From assembly GCF_001936475.1 (NCBI RefSeq), contig NZ_MSPQ01000020.1, forward strand, positions 1 through 49,134: a stretch of 49,134 nt of DNA, in the 5' to 3' direction. The notes under the pieces were generated by a model, which was not told the origin of the DNA, did not search any database, and worked only from the letters and a program-made list of their open reading frames with translations. How positions within the stretch are numbered: the stretch's first letter is position 1; each line of letters opens with the position of its first letter. The DNA comes from Algoriphagus marinus. GTDB taxonomy: Bacteria; Bacteroidota; Bacteroidia; Cytophagales; Cyclobacteriaceae. A program made the position numbers and the translations under genes. Below, piece by piece: positions 32,540 through 41,676 of the stretch.

Positions 32540-33636
32540 TCGTTCCTTTTTTAAAATTCGGAGGTATGCATGACCCAATCCGCGAAGAGATGATTGGTGC
32601 ATTTACTGATTTTTATGATAGACAATACTATGTTTTAGGTTCTTCTTTAGAAAAATTTGAAAACGAATATGCATTATTCAATGAGGTAGACCATTGTGTT
32701 GGAATATCAAATGGTCTAGATGCAATCTATCTTTCCTTAAAGGCTTTGGGAATTGGACCTGGGGATGAGGTGATCGTGCCATCAAATACTTTCATCGCAT
32801 CAGTTTTGGCTATCTCTTTTGTGGGAGCAAAACCAGTATTTGTCGAACCTGACAAGCACACCTACAATATTGATCCGACTGGTATTTCTAAAGTAATCAC
32901 TTCAAATACCAAGGCTATCATTCCTGTACATTTATACGGGCAGGCTTGTGAAATGCAGGCTATCCAATCGATCGCCGAGCAGCATTCTTTATTTATTGTT
33001 GAGGACAATGCGCAAGCTCATGGAGCTAAATACCTGGATAAAATTACCGGGAGCTGGGGTGATATAAATGCAACAAGTTTTTATCCCGGAAAAAATTTAG
33101 GTGCACTTGGAGATGCTGGAGGAGTAACGACAAACAGTATTGAATTAGCTGCTGAAGTCCGAAAACTTCGCAACTATGGAAGTCGTGAAAAATACAAAAA
33201 TGAGTCTATTGGTCACAATATGCGACTTGATGAATTACAGGCCGCATTTTTATCAATTAAATTAAAATATTTAAATAATTGGATTGCAGAAAGGCAGTCG
33301 ATTGCAGCGCAATATAAAAGTAAACTAAGCTCCAACAAGCAAATTATTCTTCCTCAAACAGCAGAGGGTGCGACGCATGTTTATCACTTATTTGTCATTC
33401 GCCATCAATCCCGGGATTTATTACAGCAGCATCTACAGAAAGAAGGAGTAGGAACCTTAATCCATTATCCAACTCCCCCACATCTTCAGGAAGCTTATGC
33501 TGGGCTTGGATATCAAAAAGGAGACTTCCCTATTGCTGAAGAATTAGCTGAGACTTCCCTTAGTCTTCCTATTTGGCCAGGAATGGATGAAGAAATGATT
33601 GATTTTGTATGTCAAAAAATCAATGATTTTCAATAA
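32536..33636 (+). CDS. fdtB: dTDP-3-amino-3,6-dideoxyhexose transaminase (FdtB/QdtB-like)
   Basis: 366 residues of the DegT family. PLP elements: SNGLDAIYLSLKALGI (58-73), D157 in IVEDNAQAHGAKY and the Schiff-base lysine K186 in SFYPGKNLGALGDAGG. The opening VPFLKFGGMHDPI and the PGKNLGALGD motif are typical of 3-aminotransferases such as FdtB, QdtB and DesV. With the ketoisomerase and acyltransferase upstream it completes the branch from dTDP-4-keto-6-deoxyglucose to dTDP-Fuc3NAc or dTDP-Qui3NAc. Which epimer is made depends on the ketoisomerase and cannot be read. It is last in the operon; no clear terminator lies in the 57 bp before the convergent gene. Confidence 0.88.
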   Translation: MIVPFLKFGGMHDPIREEMIGAFTDFYDRQYYVLGSSLEKFENEYALFNEVDHCVGISNGLDAIYLSLKALGIGPGDEVIVPSNTFIASVLAISFVGAKPVFVEPDKHTYNIDPTGISKVITSNTKAIIPVHLYGQACEMQAIQSIAEQHSLFIVEDNAQAHGAKYLDKITGSWGDINATSFYPGKNLGALGDAGGVTTNSIELAAEVRKLRNYGSREKYKNESIGHNMRLDELQAAFLSIKLKYLNNWIAERQSIAAQYKSKLSSNKQIILPQTAEGATHVYHLFVIRHQSRDLLQQHLQKEGVGTLIHYPTPPHLQEAYAGLGYQKGDFPIAEELAETSLSLPIWPGMDEEMIDFVCQKINDFQ

Positions 33637-33693
33637 GTTATGTACTAAAAAGAGTTGGGACCTATTGATTTATTAATTCTTAAGTCGATGGTT

Positions 33694-34461
33694 TTAATTA
33701 TGCTTTTCCAGATTCAAGGAAGTTTTCAATTGATCAAAGGAAACCAAGTTTAACCACTCCTTCCTGTTTTTATCCAGGGAATCAAATTCATAAAATGGGT
33801 TAGAATTTTCGGTCAAGGCCTTACCAATTGGATGGGTTTTCGAAAATATCCCTACTCCCCAATCTGTGTCTACACAACATGAGTTTAGCTCTTTATTTTG
33901 TCTCCATTTGAAAAATGCCTTCCAAGTAGTCCCATTCCATTTAACAAGAGCCGGGGAAAGCATATGAGAATACGTTTCTCTTGCATGCCACTCACTTGGA
34001 GGGTTACAGTCATGTAAAACTAGAAATCCGTCAGATTTCAAATGTTTTAAAGAATTTTGGATATCTCTATCTACTTGTTCGGCCAAATGAAGACCATCGA
34101 TGAAAATGACATCAAATTTGATTTGAGGGTTTAAGAGTTCTCCGTTTTGAAGTTTTAAAAAAAAGTCATCACTCGTAAAAGGAAAGTCGGCCTTATTGAC
34201 ATCTTGCTCATATCCAGGGTCTACACTGTATTTTTGCTTGGCTAGGATCTTAGAAAAATTGGAATTTGGGTCTCTAACTCCTATCTCCAAATAGCAGATA
34301 TCTCTATTTAAAAACTTGATCAAATAATTAATTATATCGGTCCTTTTTGGCTTTTTCTTTTCCTCAAAGAGGCTTGATTCTTGGGTAGAAAGAAAATGTT
34401 TGCCTTGAAAAAACTGTCTACCAAAAGAAAAATAAGAATAGAAACGTTTTATGAAATTCAT
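33694..34461 (-). CDS. Class I SAM-dependent methyltransferase, Methyltransf_24-like
   Basis: 255 residues. Basic lead of about 45 residues, then ICYLEIGVRDPNSNF (SAM-binding loop, with the usual glycine cluster reduced), YSVDPGYE, FIDGLHLAEQV and LVLHDCNP. The ID.LH and HDC elements match the CmcI/Methyltransf_24 group, whose histidine and aspartate can bind a metal. The relaxed glycine motif could mean altered cofactor binding. It is the last gene on the nonulosonic acid side, separated from the GT2 upstream by 194 bp of AT-rich sequence, so it might have its own promoter. A glycan methylation role is inferred from context. Confidence 0.65.
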   Translation of the reverse strand: MNFIKRFYSYFSFGRQFFQGKHFLSTQESSLFEEKKKPKRTDIINYLIKFLNRDICYLEIGVRDPNSNFSKILAKQKYSVDPGYEQDVNKADFPFTSDDFFLKLQNGELLNPQIKFDVIFIDGLHLAEQVDRDIQNSLKHLKSDGFLVLHDCNPPSEWHARETYSHMLSPALVKWNGTTWKAFFKWRQNKELNSCCVDTDWGVGIFSKTHPIGKALTENSNPFYEFDSLDKNRKEWLNLVSFDQLKTSLNLEKHN

Positions 34462-34655
34462 TTAGAAATGGGTTATTTCAAATGTAAATATTATTCTTTC
34501 ATAATCTGTCCACATTCGATTAACCTTAGATCATATAGATAGAAGAGGCTTTAAAATCAGATTTTCACTCAATTTCTAGCAGATTATATATTCTTACTAG
34601 CGAGAGAGCCGATACATCTATTAGATCCTCTACTTAACTACAGGATCCAATGATT

Positions 34656-35537
34656 TTATTTCCTCTTAAGGAATCCACTGAATTTTCTTGTGAAATCTAA
34701 AAATAATGGTGGTATCAGAGATCTAAGAAGCGTTTTTCCCTTTTGGTAAAGCGGGCGATCAGAAAGTGTGGGAGAATATCCAAAAACAGCCTGATAATCT
34801 TTATTACTTCGGATGGTATAATTAAACTCTCTTCTTCTTTGAAGCATCTCTTCCCGCTGTGTGGTCATACTCGAAGAATGTAACCTCACCAGTACTTGAG
34901 CGTCTTGAGCATATCCGATATGATGAAATTTATAACCTTTTAAAGCACACCTGAAATTAAACTCCCAATCTTCGAAAGCTTTAAGATTTTCGTTCTGATA
35001 TCCAACCTGAGTCAATACTGATCTTGGAAATAAAGGTGCACTTACTACAAAAGGATTTCTCTCTTTGAAAACCTCTAAAACGTCTGTCTGATCCCATCGG
35101 GAAATCACTACTTCAGTGAAGGCCCCATTTTTTCCAATTATGCGTTGATGATTTTTCCCTTCCTGATTATAGAAATACCTAGAACCGGAAACCGTAATAA
35201 GATCCCCTTCTATAAATGAAACGTGGTGGTTGAGTTTGTTTGATGATAAAACATCATCAGCATCCAAAAACTGAAAGAAATCACCTTTCGAAATTTTTAA
35301 TCCTTTATTCCTGACATAACTAACCCCCATGTTTTTTGGAAGAGCAATCAATTTAAATCTTTGATCTTTCTTTACCCATGATTCTGCAATCGAAACACTT
35401 TGATCCAAACTTGCATCATCGACGATAATACATTCCCAATCCTGATACACCTGATCAGCCACGCTTTTCAGGCATTCATCTAAAAATTGACCCTGATTAT
35501 ACGATGCAATTATTATGGATATCAATGGCTTATGCAT
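34656..35537 (-). CDS. Glycosyltransferase family 2
   Basis: 293 residues. The GT-A fold begins ISIIIASYNQGQFLDECL; CIIVDDASLDQS (36-47) and the DXD site FLDADDV (92-98) are intact. Tryptophan and aromatic residues in FEDWEFNFRC mark the usual acceptor-side ED motif. A basic C-terminal stretch (about 260-293) may touch the membrane. It follows neuC with a 29-bp gap, so it may transfer the nonulosonic acid's neighbour sugar; nonulosonic acids themselves are CMP-linked and usually need other families. The donor is unknown. Confidence 0.85.
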   Translation of the reverse strand: MHKPLISIIIASYNQGQFLDECLKSVADQVYQDWECIIVDDASLDQSVSIAESWVKKDQRFKLIALPKNMGVSYVRNKGLKISKGDFFQFLDADDVLSSNKLNHHVSFIEGDLITVSGSRYFYNQEGKNHQRIIGKNGAFTEVVISRWDQTDVLEVFKERNPFVVSAPLFPRSVLTQVGYQNENLKAFEDWEFNFRCALKGYKFHHIGYAQDAQVLVRLHSSSMTTQREEMLQRRREFNYTIRSNKDYQAVFGYSPTLSDRPLYQKGKTLLRSLIPPLFLDFTRKFSGFLKRK

Positions 35538-35566
35538 ATCTCGAAAGTTACCTCACTTATTTCAGA

Positions 35567-36688
35567 TTAGAGGTCATTAAAGAGTTTCTGATGGGAAGAA
35601 TTCCAAAAGTTTGGATCTGATAGAATTTCATTAAATAGCATAAAGCTATCCCCCTTTCCAAAACCAAAAACAGGTTCGGATTTCCCCATTGTCCGAGCTT
35701 TTTCTATCGACTTTTGAATGGATTCCAAGTCAAAGTCAGCATGAATGATAGTCTCTCCAAAGGCTCTGTTTTGCTGTCTGGTACCTAGATTGATGCTTGG
35801 AATCCCATAATAAGGAGCTTCTCTAATGCCAGCACTACTATTTCCAATGATAAAATCGGATTTTTTTAAAATTGTGAGAAAGTATTCAAATCTTAGGGAT
35901 GGAAATATTTTAAACCTGTTGTTATTAGAGAGTCTTTTAAATTCATCAAGAATTTTAGAAGTCCCCATATCATTGTTCGGATAGATTACCACATAGTTAG
36001 AGTCGTCCGCCAGGAGTGCGTCCACCAGGGTTCTGGCATACTCTCCAATCTGATTATACTCAGTGGTAACCGGATGAAACATTAAGACAGAGAACTTCCT
36101 AAATGGGATTTGATAGTAATCGCAAACAGTATCCAGATCAGGTAATTTATCGGAAAACATAATATCTATGTCGGGCGAGCCGATTACAAAAACCTGATTT
36201 TCCAATTCCCCCATTTGAATGAGTCGTTTTTTAGCCTGCTCATTCGACACAAAATGGATATGACTTAGTTTACTCACAGAGTGTCGGATCAATTCATCGA
36301 TAGTACCGGAAACTTCTCCCCCTTCAATATGGCCAACAAGAATATTATTCAAGGCTCCTACTATGGCTCCGGCTAAAGCTTCTACTCTATCACCATGTAC
36401 CATTATCAAATCCGGCTTATTTTCTTTGACAAAGCCTGATAGCCCATCAATGGTTTTTGCCAAAGTAAGATCCATACTTGCTTCAGAAGTATAGTTGATG
36501 AATTTGAATATATTTTTGAATCCTGATTTTTCAATTTCAATTACGGTCTCTCCATATTGCTTATGCATATGCATACCTGTAGCGAAGATATGGACCTCAA
36601 ATTCAGGATTATTTCGACATACTTCAATCAAGGATTTGATTTTACCGAAATCTGCCCTGGTTCCAGTCAGAAATAATAATCTTTTCAT
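35567..36688 (-). CDS. neuC: Hydrolysing UDP-N-acetylglucosamine 2-epimerase
   Basis: 373 residues. Signatures of the hydrolysing group: LFLTGTRADFGK (5-16), MVHGDRVEALAG, GHIEGGEVSGTIDELIRHSVSKLSH, HPVTTEY and GNSSAGIREAPYYGIP. The TRADFGK and GEVSGTIDE elements separate NeuC from WecB. It releases UDP while inverting C2, giving ManNAc from UDP-GlcNAc, or the 2,4-diacetamido analogue in legionaminic acid synthesis. It stands two genes after neuB with a GT2 between and overlaps that GT2 by 4 bp. The sequence does not decide between sialic and legionaminic acid. Confidence 0.9.
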   Translation of the reverse strand: MKRLLFLTGTRADFGKIKSLIEVCRNNPEFEVHIFATGMHMHKQYGETVIEIEKSGFKNIFKFINYTSEASMDLTLAKTIDGLSGFVKENKPDLIMVHGDRVEALAGAIVGALNNILVGHIEGGEVSGTIDELIRHSVSKLSHIHFVSNEQAKKRLIQMGELENQVFVIGSPDIDIMFSDKLPDLDTVCDYYQIPFRKFSVLMFHPVTTEYNQIGEYARTLVDALLADDSNYVVIYPNNDMGTSKILDEFKRLSNNNRFKIFPSLRFEYFLTILKKSDFIIGNSSAGIREAPYYGIPSINLGTRQQNRAFGETIIHADFDLESIQKSIEKARTMGKSEPVFGFGKGDSFMLFNEILSDPNFWNSSHQKLFNDL

Positions 36689-37476
36689 TTATTTTTTGAT
36701 TGTTCGAAGAGGACGTACCGCAAAAGGAAAAACCCGGTTTTAAAAACATAAAAAGTTTCTACTAGAAAAATCTTTAAATAACCGAACCAGCTTCTTCCCA
36801 TTTTAAGGAAGACTTGACCTATTGTGACTTTTTTCCCCCATATATCCCTATTTCCTAATGTTTCGTCCTTAAATCTTTTGTAATTGGAAGCCTGAGTTCT
36901 TTTGAGATCATAACAAAATACCGCGGGAACCATTTCAATATCATAGCCCTCATTTAATACTCTTAGCGTCCATTCCTTATCCTCAAAAGTCACAATATCA
37001 TCTTGAAAAGGATGTTTTCTCCATACCTCTTTGGAAAAAGCAGAGCCACAAAACATTAATCCTGCCAGATTAGGCTCATCTTTTGATTTTACTCCATTGA
37101 TCATTAGTTTGTAATCACCTGATCTATGAACAGCTCTTACTCCAGCGAGGTTATCGTTCTCGTTGAATTTGGCTTTTATAATCTGAAAGAAATCCTGGCT
37201 CACCGGAAAGGAATGTGCACTAAACATGACTACAATTTCATGTGATGCTGAAGTAGCCGCGAGGTTAGCACTACTTCCATAGCCGAAATCCACGATAGTG
37301 ACGACTTTTGCCCCCATCTCTTCTGCTATTTGGATACTTCCATCGGTAGACTCATTATCAATCACTATGATCTCATCGATATCCTCTTTATACCGATTAT
37401 TTAAATTCTTAAGCAAGAATTTAAGACTATCCTTCTGATTTTTATTTCGGATGAGAACCGAAACTTTCTTACTCAT
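36685..37476 (-). CDS. Glycosyltransferase family 2
   Basis: 263 residues. VSVLIRNKNQ (5-14) opens the GT-A fold, IIVIDNESTDGS (36-47) is the nucleotide site with N in place of the commoner D, and FSAHS stands where the DXD is expected, so the metal site appears to be changed. EVWRKHPFQDDIVTFEDKEW supplies the acceptor-side ED motif. The GT2 subgroup with VIRNKNE-like openings is often seen beside neu genes. It lies inside the neu operon, overlapping neuB by 8 bp and neuC by 4 bp, which supports a link to the nonulosonic acid-containing glycan. Donor unknown; the altered DXD is seen directly. Confidence 0.75.
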   Translation of the reverse strand: MSKKVSVLIRNKNQKDSLKFLLKNLNNRYKEDIDEIIVIDNESTDGSIQIAEEMGAKVVTIVDFGYGSSANLAATSASHEIVVMFSAHSFPVSQDFFQIIKAKFNENDNLAGVRAVHRSGDYKLMINGVKSKDEPNLAGLMFCGSAFSKEVWRKHPFQDDIVTFEDKEWTLRVLNEGYDIEMVPAVFCYDLKRTQASNYKRFKDETLGNRDIWGKKVTIGQVFLKMGRSWFGYLKIFLVETFYVFKTGFFLLRYVLFEQSKNK

Positions 37477-38506
37477 AGTCAGAGAATTTTAGGTGCTGAT
37501 CTTTTTTGATGAAATTTTTTGAGTTTTTCCCCAAGACTTCATTAAATCTCTCAGCCAAAACCTGACCAGTTCCTGGTCTTTTTACCCAGATATTATCCTT
37601 TGTAAACTCCTCTCCTTCTTTAATATCTTTAATTGCCACAACAGTAGCAAAAGCAAAATCGCTGGTTACCTTTTCCTCTTTGGCAGGTTCTTTCTTTCCA
37701 CCTCGCATTTGAAAGATCAGATTTGAGCCTTTGATCAGTTCTGCAGTTTCTGATTCATCCATAGAACAAATAATATCCGGTCCATTTCTATCCATGGAAT
37801 CAGTAAAATGCCTTTCCAAAATAGATGCTCCCAAAGCTACAGCAGCAAAGCAAGCATGATTGCTAACCGTATGATCACTAAGGCCTACAGGTATTCCTGG
37901 AAAAGTCTCCATTAACTGTTGCATAGCACCTAATCTTACCAAATGATAAGGAGTAGGATATAAATTGGTAGTATGCAGCAAGGCCAAGGGAACATCAAAT
38001 TTGCTGATTGTCTCCACTGACTTTCTTACACTTTCCAAAGTGTTCATTCCTGTACTTAGGATCATTGGTTTTCCAAAGGAAGCGATGTGCTCTAAGAGTG
38101 GCAGGTTATTACACTCTCCACTACCAATTTTGAAGGCCGGAACATCCATTGCCTGAAGGCGGTCAGCTGCTGCTCTTGAAAATGGAGTGGAAATAAAAAT
38201 CATCCCTTTGGACTCCACATAATTTTTGAGTCGAATCTCATCCTCTTCATTTAGTGCACAGCGCTCCATAATCTCATATATGGACACTTTTGCGTTGCCG
38301 GGAATTACATTTTTGGCTTCCGCACTCATTTCATCTTCGACAATATGAGTTTGATGCTTGAGAACTTCTACACCTGCTCTAGCCGCAGCATCCACCATTT
38401 CAAAAGCTGTTTTCAGACTTCCTTCATGATTAATACCTAATTCAGCGATTACTAAGGGAGGGAAATTTATTCCAATTTCTCTGTCTTTTATTTTAAAAGG
38501 TTTCAT
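37469..38506 (-). CDS. neuB: N-acetylneuraminate/legionaminate synthase
   Basis: 345 residues. The TIM-barrel part shows VIAELGINHEG (19-29), KHQTH (50-54), ISTPFSRAAADRL, FKIGSGECNNLPLL and GLSDHT; these form the phosphoenolpyruvate and metal site. The C-terminal SAF (antifreeze-like) domain covers about 285-345 (VAIKDIKEGEEFTKDNIWVKRPGTG), which closes over the partner subunit's active site. It condenses PEP with ManNAc or a 2,4-diacetamido-trideoxymannose to the nonulosonic acid. It overlaps neuA by 14 bp and the GT2 by 8 bp. Confidence 0.92.
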   Translation of the reverse strand: MKPFKIKDREIGINFPPLVIAELGINHEGSLKTAFEMVDAAARAGVEVLKHQTHIVEDEMSAEAKNVIPGNAKVSIYEIMERCALNEEDEIRLKNYVESKGMIFISTPFSRAAADRLQAMDVPAFKIGSGECNNLPLLEHIASFGKPMILSTGMNTLESVRKSVETISKFDVPLALLHTTNLYPTPYHLVRLGAMQQLMETFPGIPVGLSDHTVSNHACFAAVALGASILERHFTDSMDRNGPDIICSMDESETAELIKGSNLIFQMRGGKKEPAKEEKVTSDFAFATVVAIKDIKEGEEFTKDNIWVKRPGTGQVLAERFNEVLGKNSKNFIKKDQHLKFSDYE

Positions 38507-39188
38507 TTATATAATTTTCTATTAAATATTCTGCGAGAATAAGATCATCCGGCTCATCTATATCTACTTGAGCATAGATATGGTCCATTACCATGGGAAA
38601 CACATCGTCACCAATGATTTTTTCAGCCTGAAGGAGTAAGTCTACTTTAGTGATATAGAGAAGTCCATTTTCAAAGAACAAAGGCTCAAGATCCTGCATT
38701 CTCTGACCTGGAAGATAGTTTTTGGGAAAGAAGTAATCCTTATCTATGGATCCAAACTTCTTATTGAGTCGACTAAACGTACAAAGACTTGATCTATCTG
38801 AGGAATTGAAAATCTCAAGACTTTTTGAAAGTAGTTCTGTCGGTCTAAGCGGATTTGTGACCTGTAATAAAATAACTGCATCACAGGCAATATTCTTATT
38901 TTGAAAAAATACCACCTGATCCCGTAGCACTGCCGCTGTGGATGTGAGGTCGCCTGCCAATGCCTCTTCTCTACGATAAGTATTAACATCAAATCCTTTG
39001 GCTAGTTCCAACAGCTCTTCATCATCCGAATTTATCCAGATCTGATTGGCGGGAATTCCTTCTTTGAGCGCAAATTCAATAGAATGCTGGAACAAAGGTT
39101 TTCCGGCTAAATGTGTTTTATTTTTTCCTGGAAATCTTTTTGATCCTTTTCGAGCGGGAATAATTACCTGATAGTTCAGTAGGGACAT
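38493..39188 (-). CDS. neuA: CMP-nonulosonic acid synthetase (acylneuraminate cytidylyltransferase)
   Basis: 231 residues. IIPARKGSKRFPGKN (9-23) is the CTP-binding loop; INSDDEEL, RREEALAGD, VTNPLRP and the C-terminal DIDEPDDLILAEYL complete the family pattern, with aspartates for the metal. It activates the acid made by NeuB to the CMP donor. It is the first gene of the operon, and 530 bp of AT-rich sequence separates it from the divergent asparagine synthetase gene. No N-terminal O-acetylesterase or other fusion is present. Confidence 0.92.
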   Translation of the reverse strand: MSLLNYQVIIPARKGSKRFPGKNKTHLAGKPLFQHSIEFALKEGIPANQIWINSDDEELLELAKGFDVNTYRREEALAGDLTSTAAVLRDQVVFFQNKNIACDAVILLQVTNPLRPTELLSKSLEIFNSSDRSSLCTFSRLNKKFGSIDKDYFFPKNYLPGQRMQDLEPLFFENGLLYITKVDLLLQAEKIIGDDVFPMVMDHIYAQVDIDEPDDLILAEYLIENYINETF

Positions 39189-39718
39189 GCTGGATTTCGA
39201 AAATCACTTTGTGCTTTTACCTTATGGGATAATTTTCAAAAATACTTTAAAAAATCTAAAAGAAGGTTACATTGCCTTTAGATTTTGATCCAAAACACAA
39301 ACCTGTTCATTTGCAAAAGTTATTTTTGCTTTTGAAACCTAGTTTTCGAAAAACAAGTTTAGTGGAAATAAAGCTTTAAATGAAGCAGCTTCAACGGAGT
39401 GAAAAACTCATAAATTCTTAAATTTTTCGCAGTTCGATTAATCAAGTGCTTCTCTGTGAATTTCCACAGGTAATTTTATAAAATTTCTAAAAAAAATTAA
39501 AAATAATTAAGTCGAAGTTTATGGGACACTAATTGAGAAAATCAATTTCAAAACACTGAATTTCAATTAGTTAAAAATTAATATTCGAATCAAAAACAAA
39601 CCACGATTAATAATTATTGTTTTATAATTGCATTCACAAAATATTATTCTTTTAGGTCAGATTTTGAATTGAAAAATTCCCTCTACATTCGCGTCAAATT
39701 TCTAATCTCTTACATTTT
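39189..39718. other. Divergent AT-rich intergenic region between neuA and asnB
   Basis: 530 bp without a credible reading frame. It must carry promoters for the neu operon and asnB. A TAnnTTTG match (TATTTTTG, 39321-39328, plus strand) and a TAACTTTTGC on the minus strand lie close together, but neither has a well-spaced TTG element. No long inverted repeat, riboswitch fold or repeat family of this window was seen. Confidence 0.4.
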
Positions 39719-41596
39719 ATGTGTGGAATTTCAGGTATTGCAAGCTATTCTTCAAGGCCAGAGAATACCAAAGAATCTGTAGAGAAAATGTGTAAAATCC
39801 TCCATCACAGAGGACCTGACAACACCACTATCTCTTCTTACAAAGATGCCGTATTTGGGCATAACCGCCTCTCCTTAGTCGATTTGAACGAAAGGTCAAA
39901 CCAACCATTTGAGAATGATAAGTTTGCCTTGGTCTTCAACGGTGAGATCTACAATTATCTTGATCTTAAACAGGAGTTGATACAGAACCATCAGCAGGTT
40001 TTTGTAACCACCTCGGATACTGAGGTGTTATTCTTTGGGTTAATTCATTGGGGTCTGGAGTTAACTCTAAAAAAACTCAAAGGAATGTTTGCCTTTGCTT
40101 TCTATGATTTTCTTGAGGGCAAAGTCTTACTCGCAAGAGATCGTACAGGAATGAAGCCCCTATTTTATAGTACAAAAAATAGTAAACTAATCTTTTCTTC
40201 TGAATTAAAAGGGATATGGTGTCTAGACGAGTACAGGAATCTCAACGACAGATTCTTGAGTCTGGCAGCTTTTGGGGAATATGAATACTCAAGAATTATC
40301 ACTGCGCTGACAAATGTAAAACAATTGGAACCAGGTACTTTTTTGGTTTATGATATACCTACAGGAAAAAGTGAAATTGAGTTTTACTTCAGAATGTCAG
40401 ACTATGTCTCAGAAGAAAAATTCCTAAAAAGAGAACTTCAAAAAGAATCTGAAGTACATTCTGAATTTGAAAATATTTTCACTAAAACTGTCCATTCGGT
40501 CATGGCTGCAGATGCCAAAATGGGTGCCTTTGTCAGTGGTGGTGTTGATTCCTCCCTATGTGCGGGAATCGCTTTTCAAAAAAGCCCAATTTCCTTATTC
40601 ACGTCTAACGTTGTAGGAAAACATTCTGAACTTGAAAACTCAACCTATTTGGCTAAAGTATTAGATGCCGAATTACATCAACATGATTTTACTCCTGACT
40701 TGTTTCTGAAACTATGGGCAAAAACAACTTGGTATTATGAATCACCTATTCTATCTCATCCAAATGCAATCCCATTTCAATTTGTAAGCCAACTGGCAAA
40801 TACAAATTCCTGTAAGGCAGTGTTAACCGGTGAGGGCTCTGATGAACTTTTCCTAGGCTATCCGAGACTGCTAACCCGCAGGCTTGATAAATTTATTCAG
40901 TTCCCTTTCACATTAATTACTAGTGTGTACAAGAAAGTACCTGGCCTGCCTCGCTACCTCAATCTTGATAAGAACAACTTCCAAGAAGATTTTTCAAAAC
41001 TGTTAACAGGATATGAATTCTCAGAAAAGGAAGTAAAAAACCAGGAAGTCTACGGGTTTATAAAGGATAAAAATAATCAGATTGATCAAGCTATGACTTT
41101 GAACATGCTGGAAAGAAGCATTCATAGCTTACTTTGGAGAAACGATCGAATGGGAATGATGCATAGTATTGAATCAAGATTTCCCTTTTTATACGAGGAT
41201 GTTCTAGAGTTCGCAGTTAACCTTCCCGTAAAATATAAAGTTGGGAATAGCTCCAAATTCCACAATTTCAAACACCCATTCCGTATTGATAAGCACATCG
41301 TCCGAAAATTAACCCAAAAGGTTTTAAACGAAAAGCTTGCCTACATCCAGAAAAAAGGATTCCCAGTTTCGGGGCTTATGAATGTTCAAGTCGAAAAAGA
41401 CTTTTTCAAAAACGGTTTTTTGGAAACAGCTCTTGATCTCAACGAAAAAAGTCTAACCCTACTTAAAAGAAATTGTCATCCTTACTTACTGGCCAAGTTA
41501 GCTTCAGTAGAAATATGGGGAAGTCTTTTCTTTTCAAATCAGTCTATGGAAGAAGTTGAGGATAGGATTATGAGTCATATTAAAATGGTTCCTTGA
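39719..41596 (+). CDS. asnB: Glutamine-dependent asparagine synthetase family amidotransferase
   Basis: 625 residues. The N-terminal Ntn glutaminase starts MCGISGI, with C2 as nucleophile after loss of Met, and continues HHRGPDN, HNRLSLVD and FNGEIYNY (73-80). The synthetase domain has the PP-loop SGGVDSS (273-279) and GEGSDELFLGYPR. It is full length for AsnB. In polysaccharide clusters such enzymes (for example WbpS) often amidate a uronic or nonulosonic acid instead of making asparagine. Its place beside the neu operon and TupA-like functions supports that, but a housekeeping role cannot be excluded. A strong terminator follows 15 bp after its stop. Confidence 0.88.
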   Translation: MCGISGIASYSSRPENTKESVEKMCKILHHRGPDNTTISSYKDAVFGHNRLSLVDLNERSNQPFENDKFALVFNGEIYNYLDLKQELIQNHQQVFVTTSDTEVLFFGLIHWGLELTLKKLKGMFAFAFYDFLEGKVLLARDRTGMKPLFYSTKNSKLIFSSELKGIWCLDEYRNLNDRFLSLAAFGEYEYSRIITALTNVKQLEPGTFLVYDIPTGKSEIEFYFRMSDYVSEEKFLKRELQKESEVHSEFENIFTKTVHSVMAADAKMGAFVSGGVDSSLCAGIAFQKSPISLFTSNVVGKHSELENSTYLAKVLDAELHQHDFTPDLFLKLWAKTTWYYESPILSHPNAIPFQFVSQLANTNSCKAVLTGEGSDELFLGYPRLLTRRLDKFIQFPFTLITSVYKKVPGLPRYLNLDKNNFQEDFSKLLTGYEFSEKEVKNQEVYGFIKDKNNQIDQAMTLNMLERSIHSLLWRNDRMGMMHSIESRFPFLYEDVLEFAVNLPVKYKVGNSSKFHNFKHPFRIDKHIVRKLTQKVLNEKLAYIQKKGFPVSGLMNVQVEKDFFKNGFLETALDLNEKSLTLLKRNCHPYLLAKLASVEIWGSLFFSNQSMEEVEDRIMSHIKMVP

Positions 41597-41610
41597 TATA
41601 GATGAGGCTT

Positions 41611-41652
41611 AAAAAAAAACGGATAGCTGCTTAGCGGCTATCCGTTTTTTTT
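41611..41652. terminator. Two-way rho-independent terminator
   Basis: CGGATAGC / GCTATCCG (41620-41627, 41637-41644) with the inner pairs GC..GC and a TTA loop, preceded by nine A and followed by eight T. It would stop both asnB on the plus strand and the adhesin transcript on the minus strand, whose stop lies 25 bp away. Confidence 0.85.
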
Positions 41653-41676
41653 ACCATTTATGACAGGCTTGGAAAT

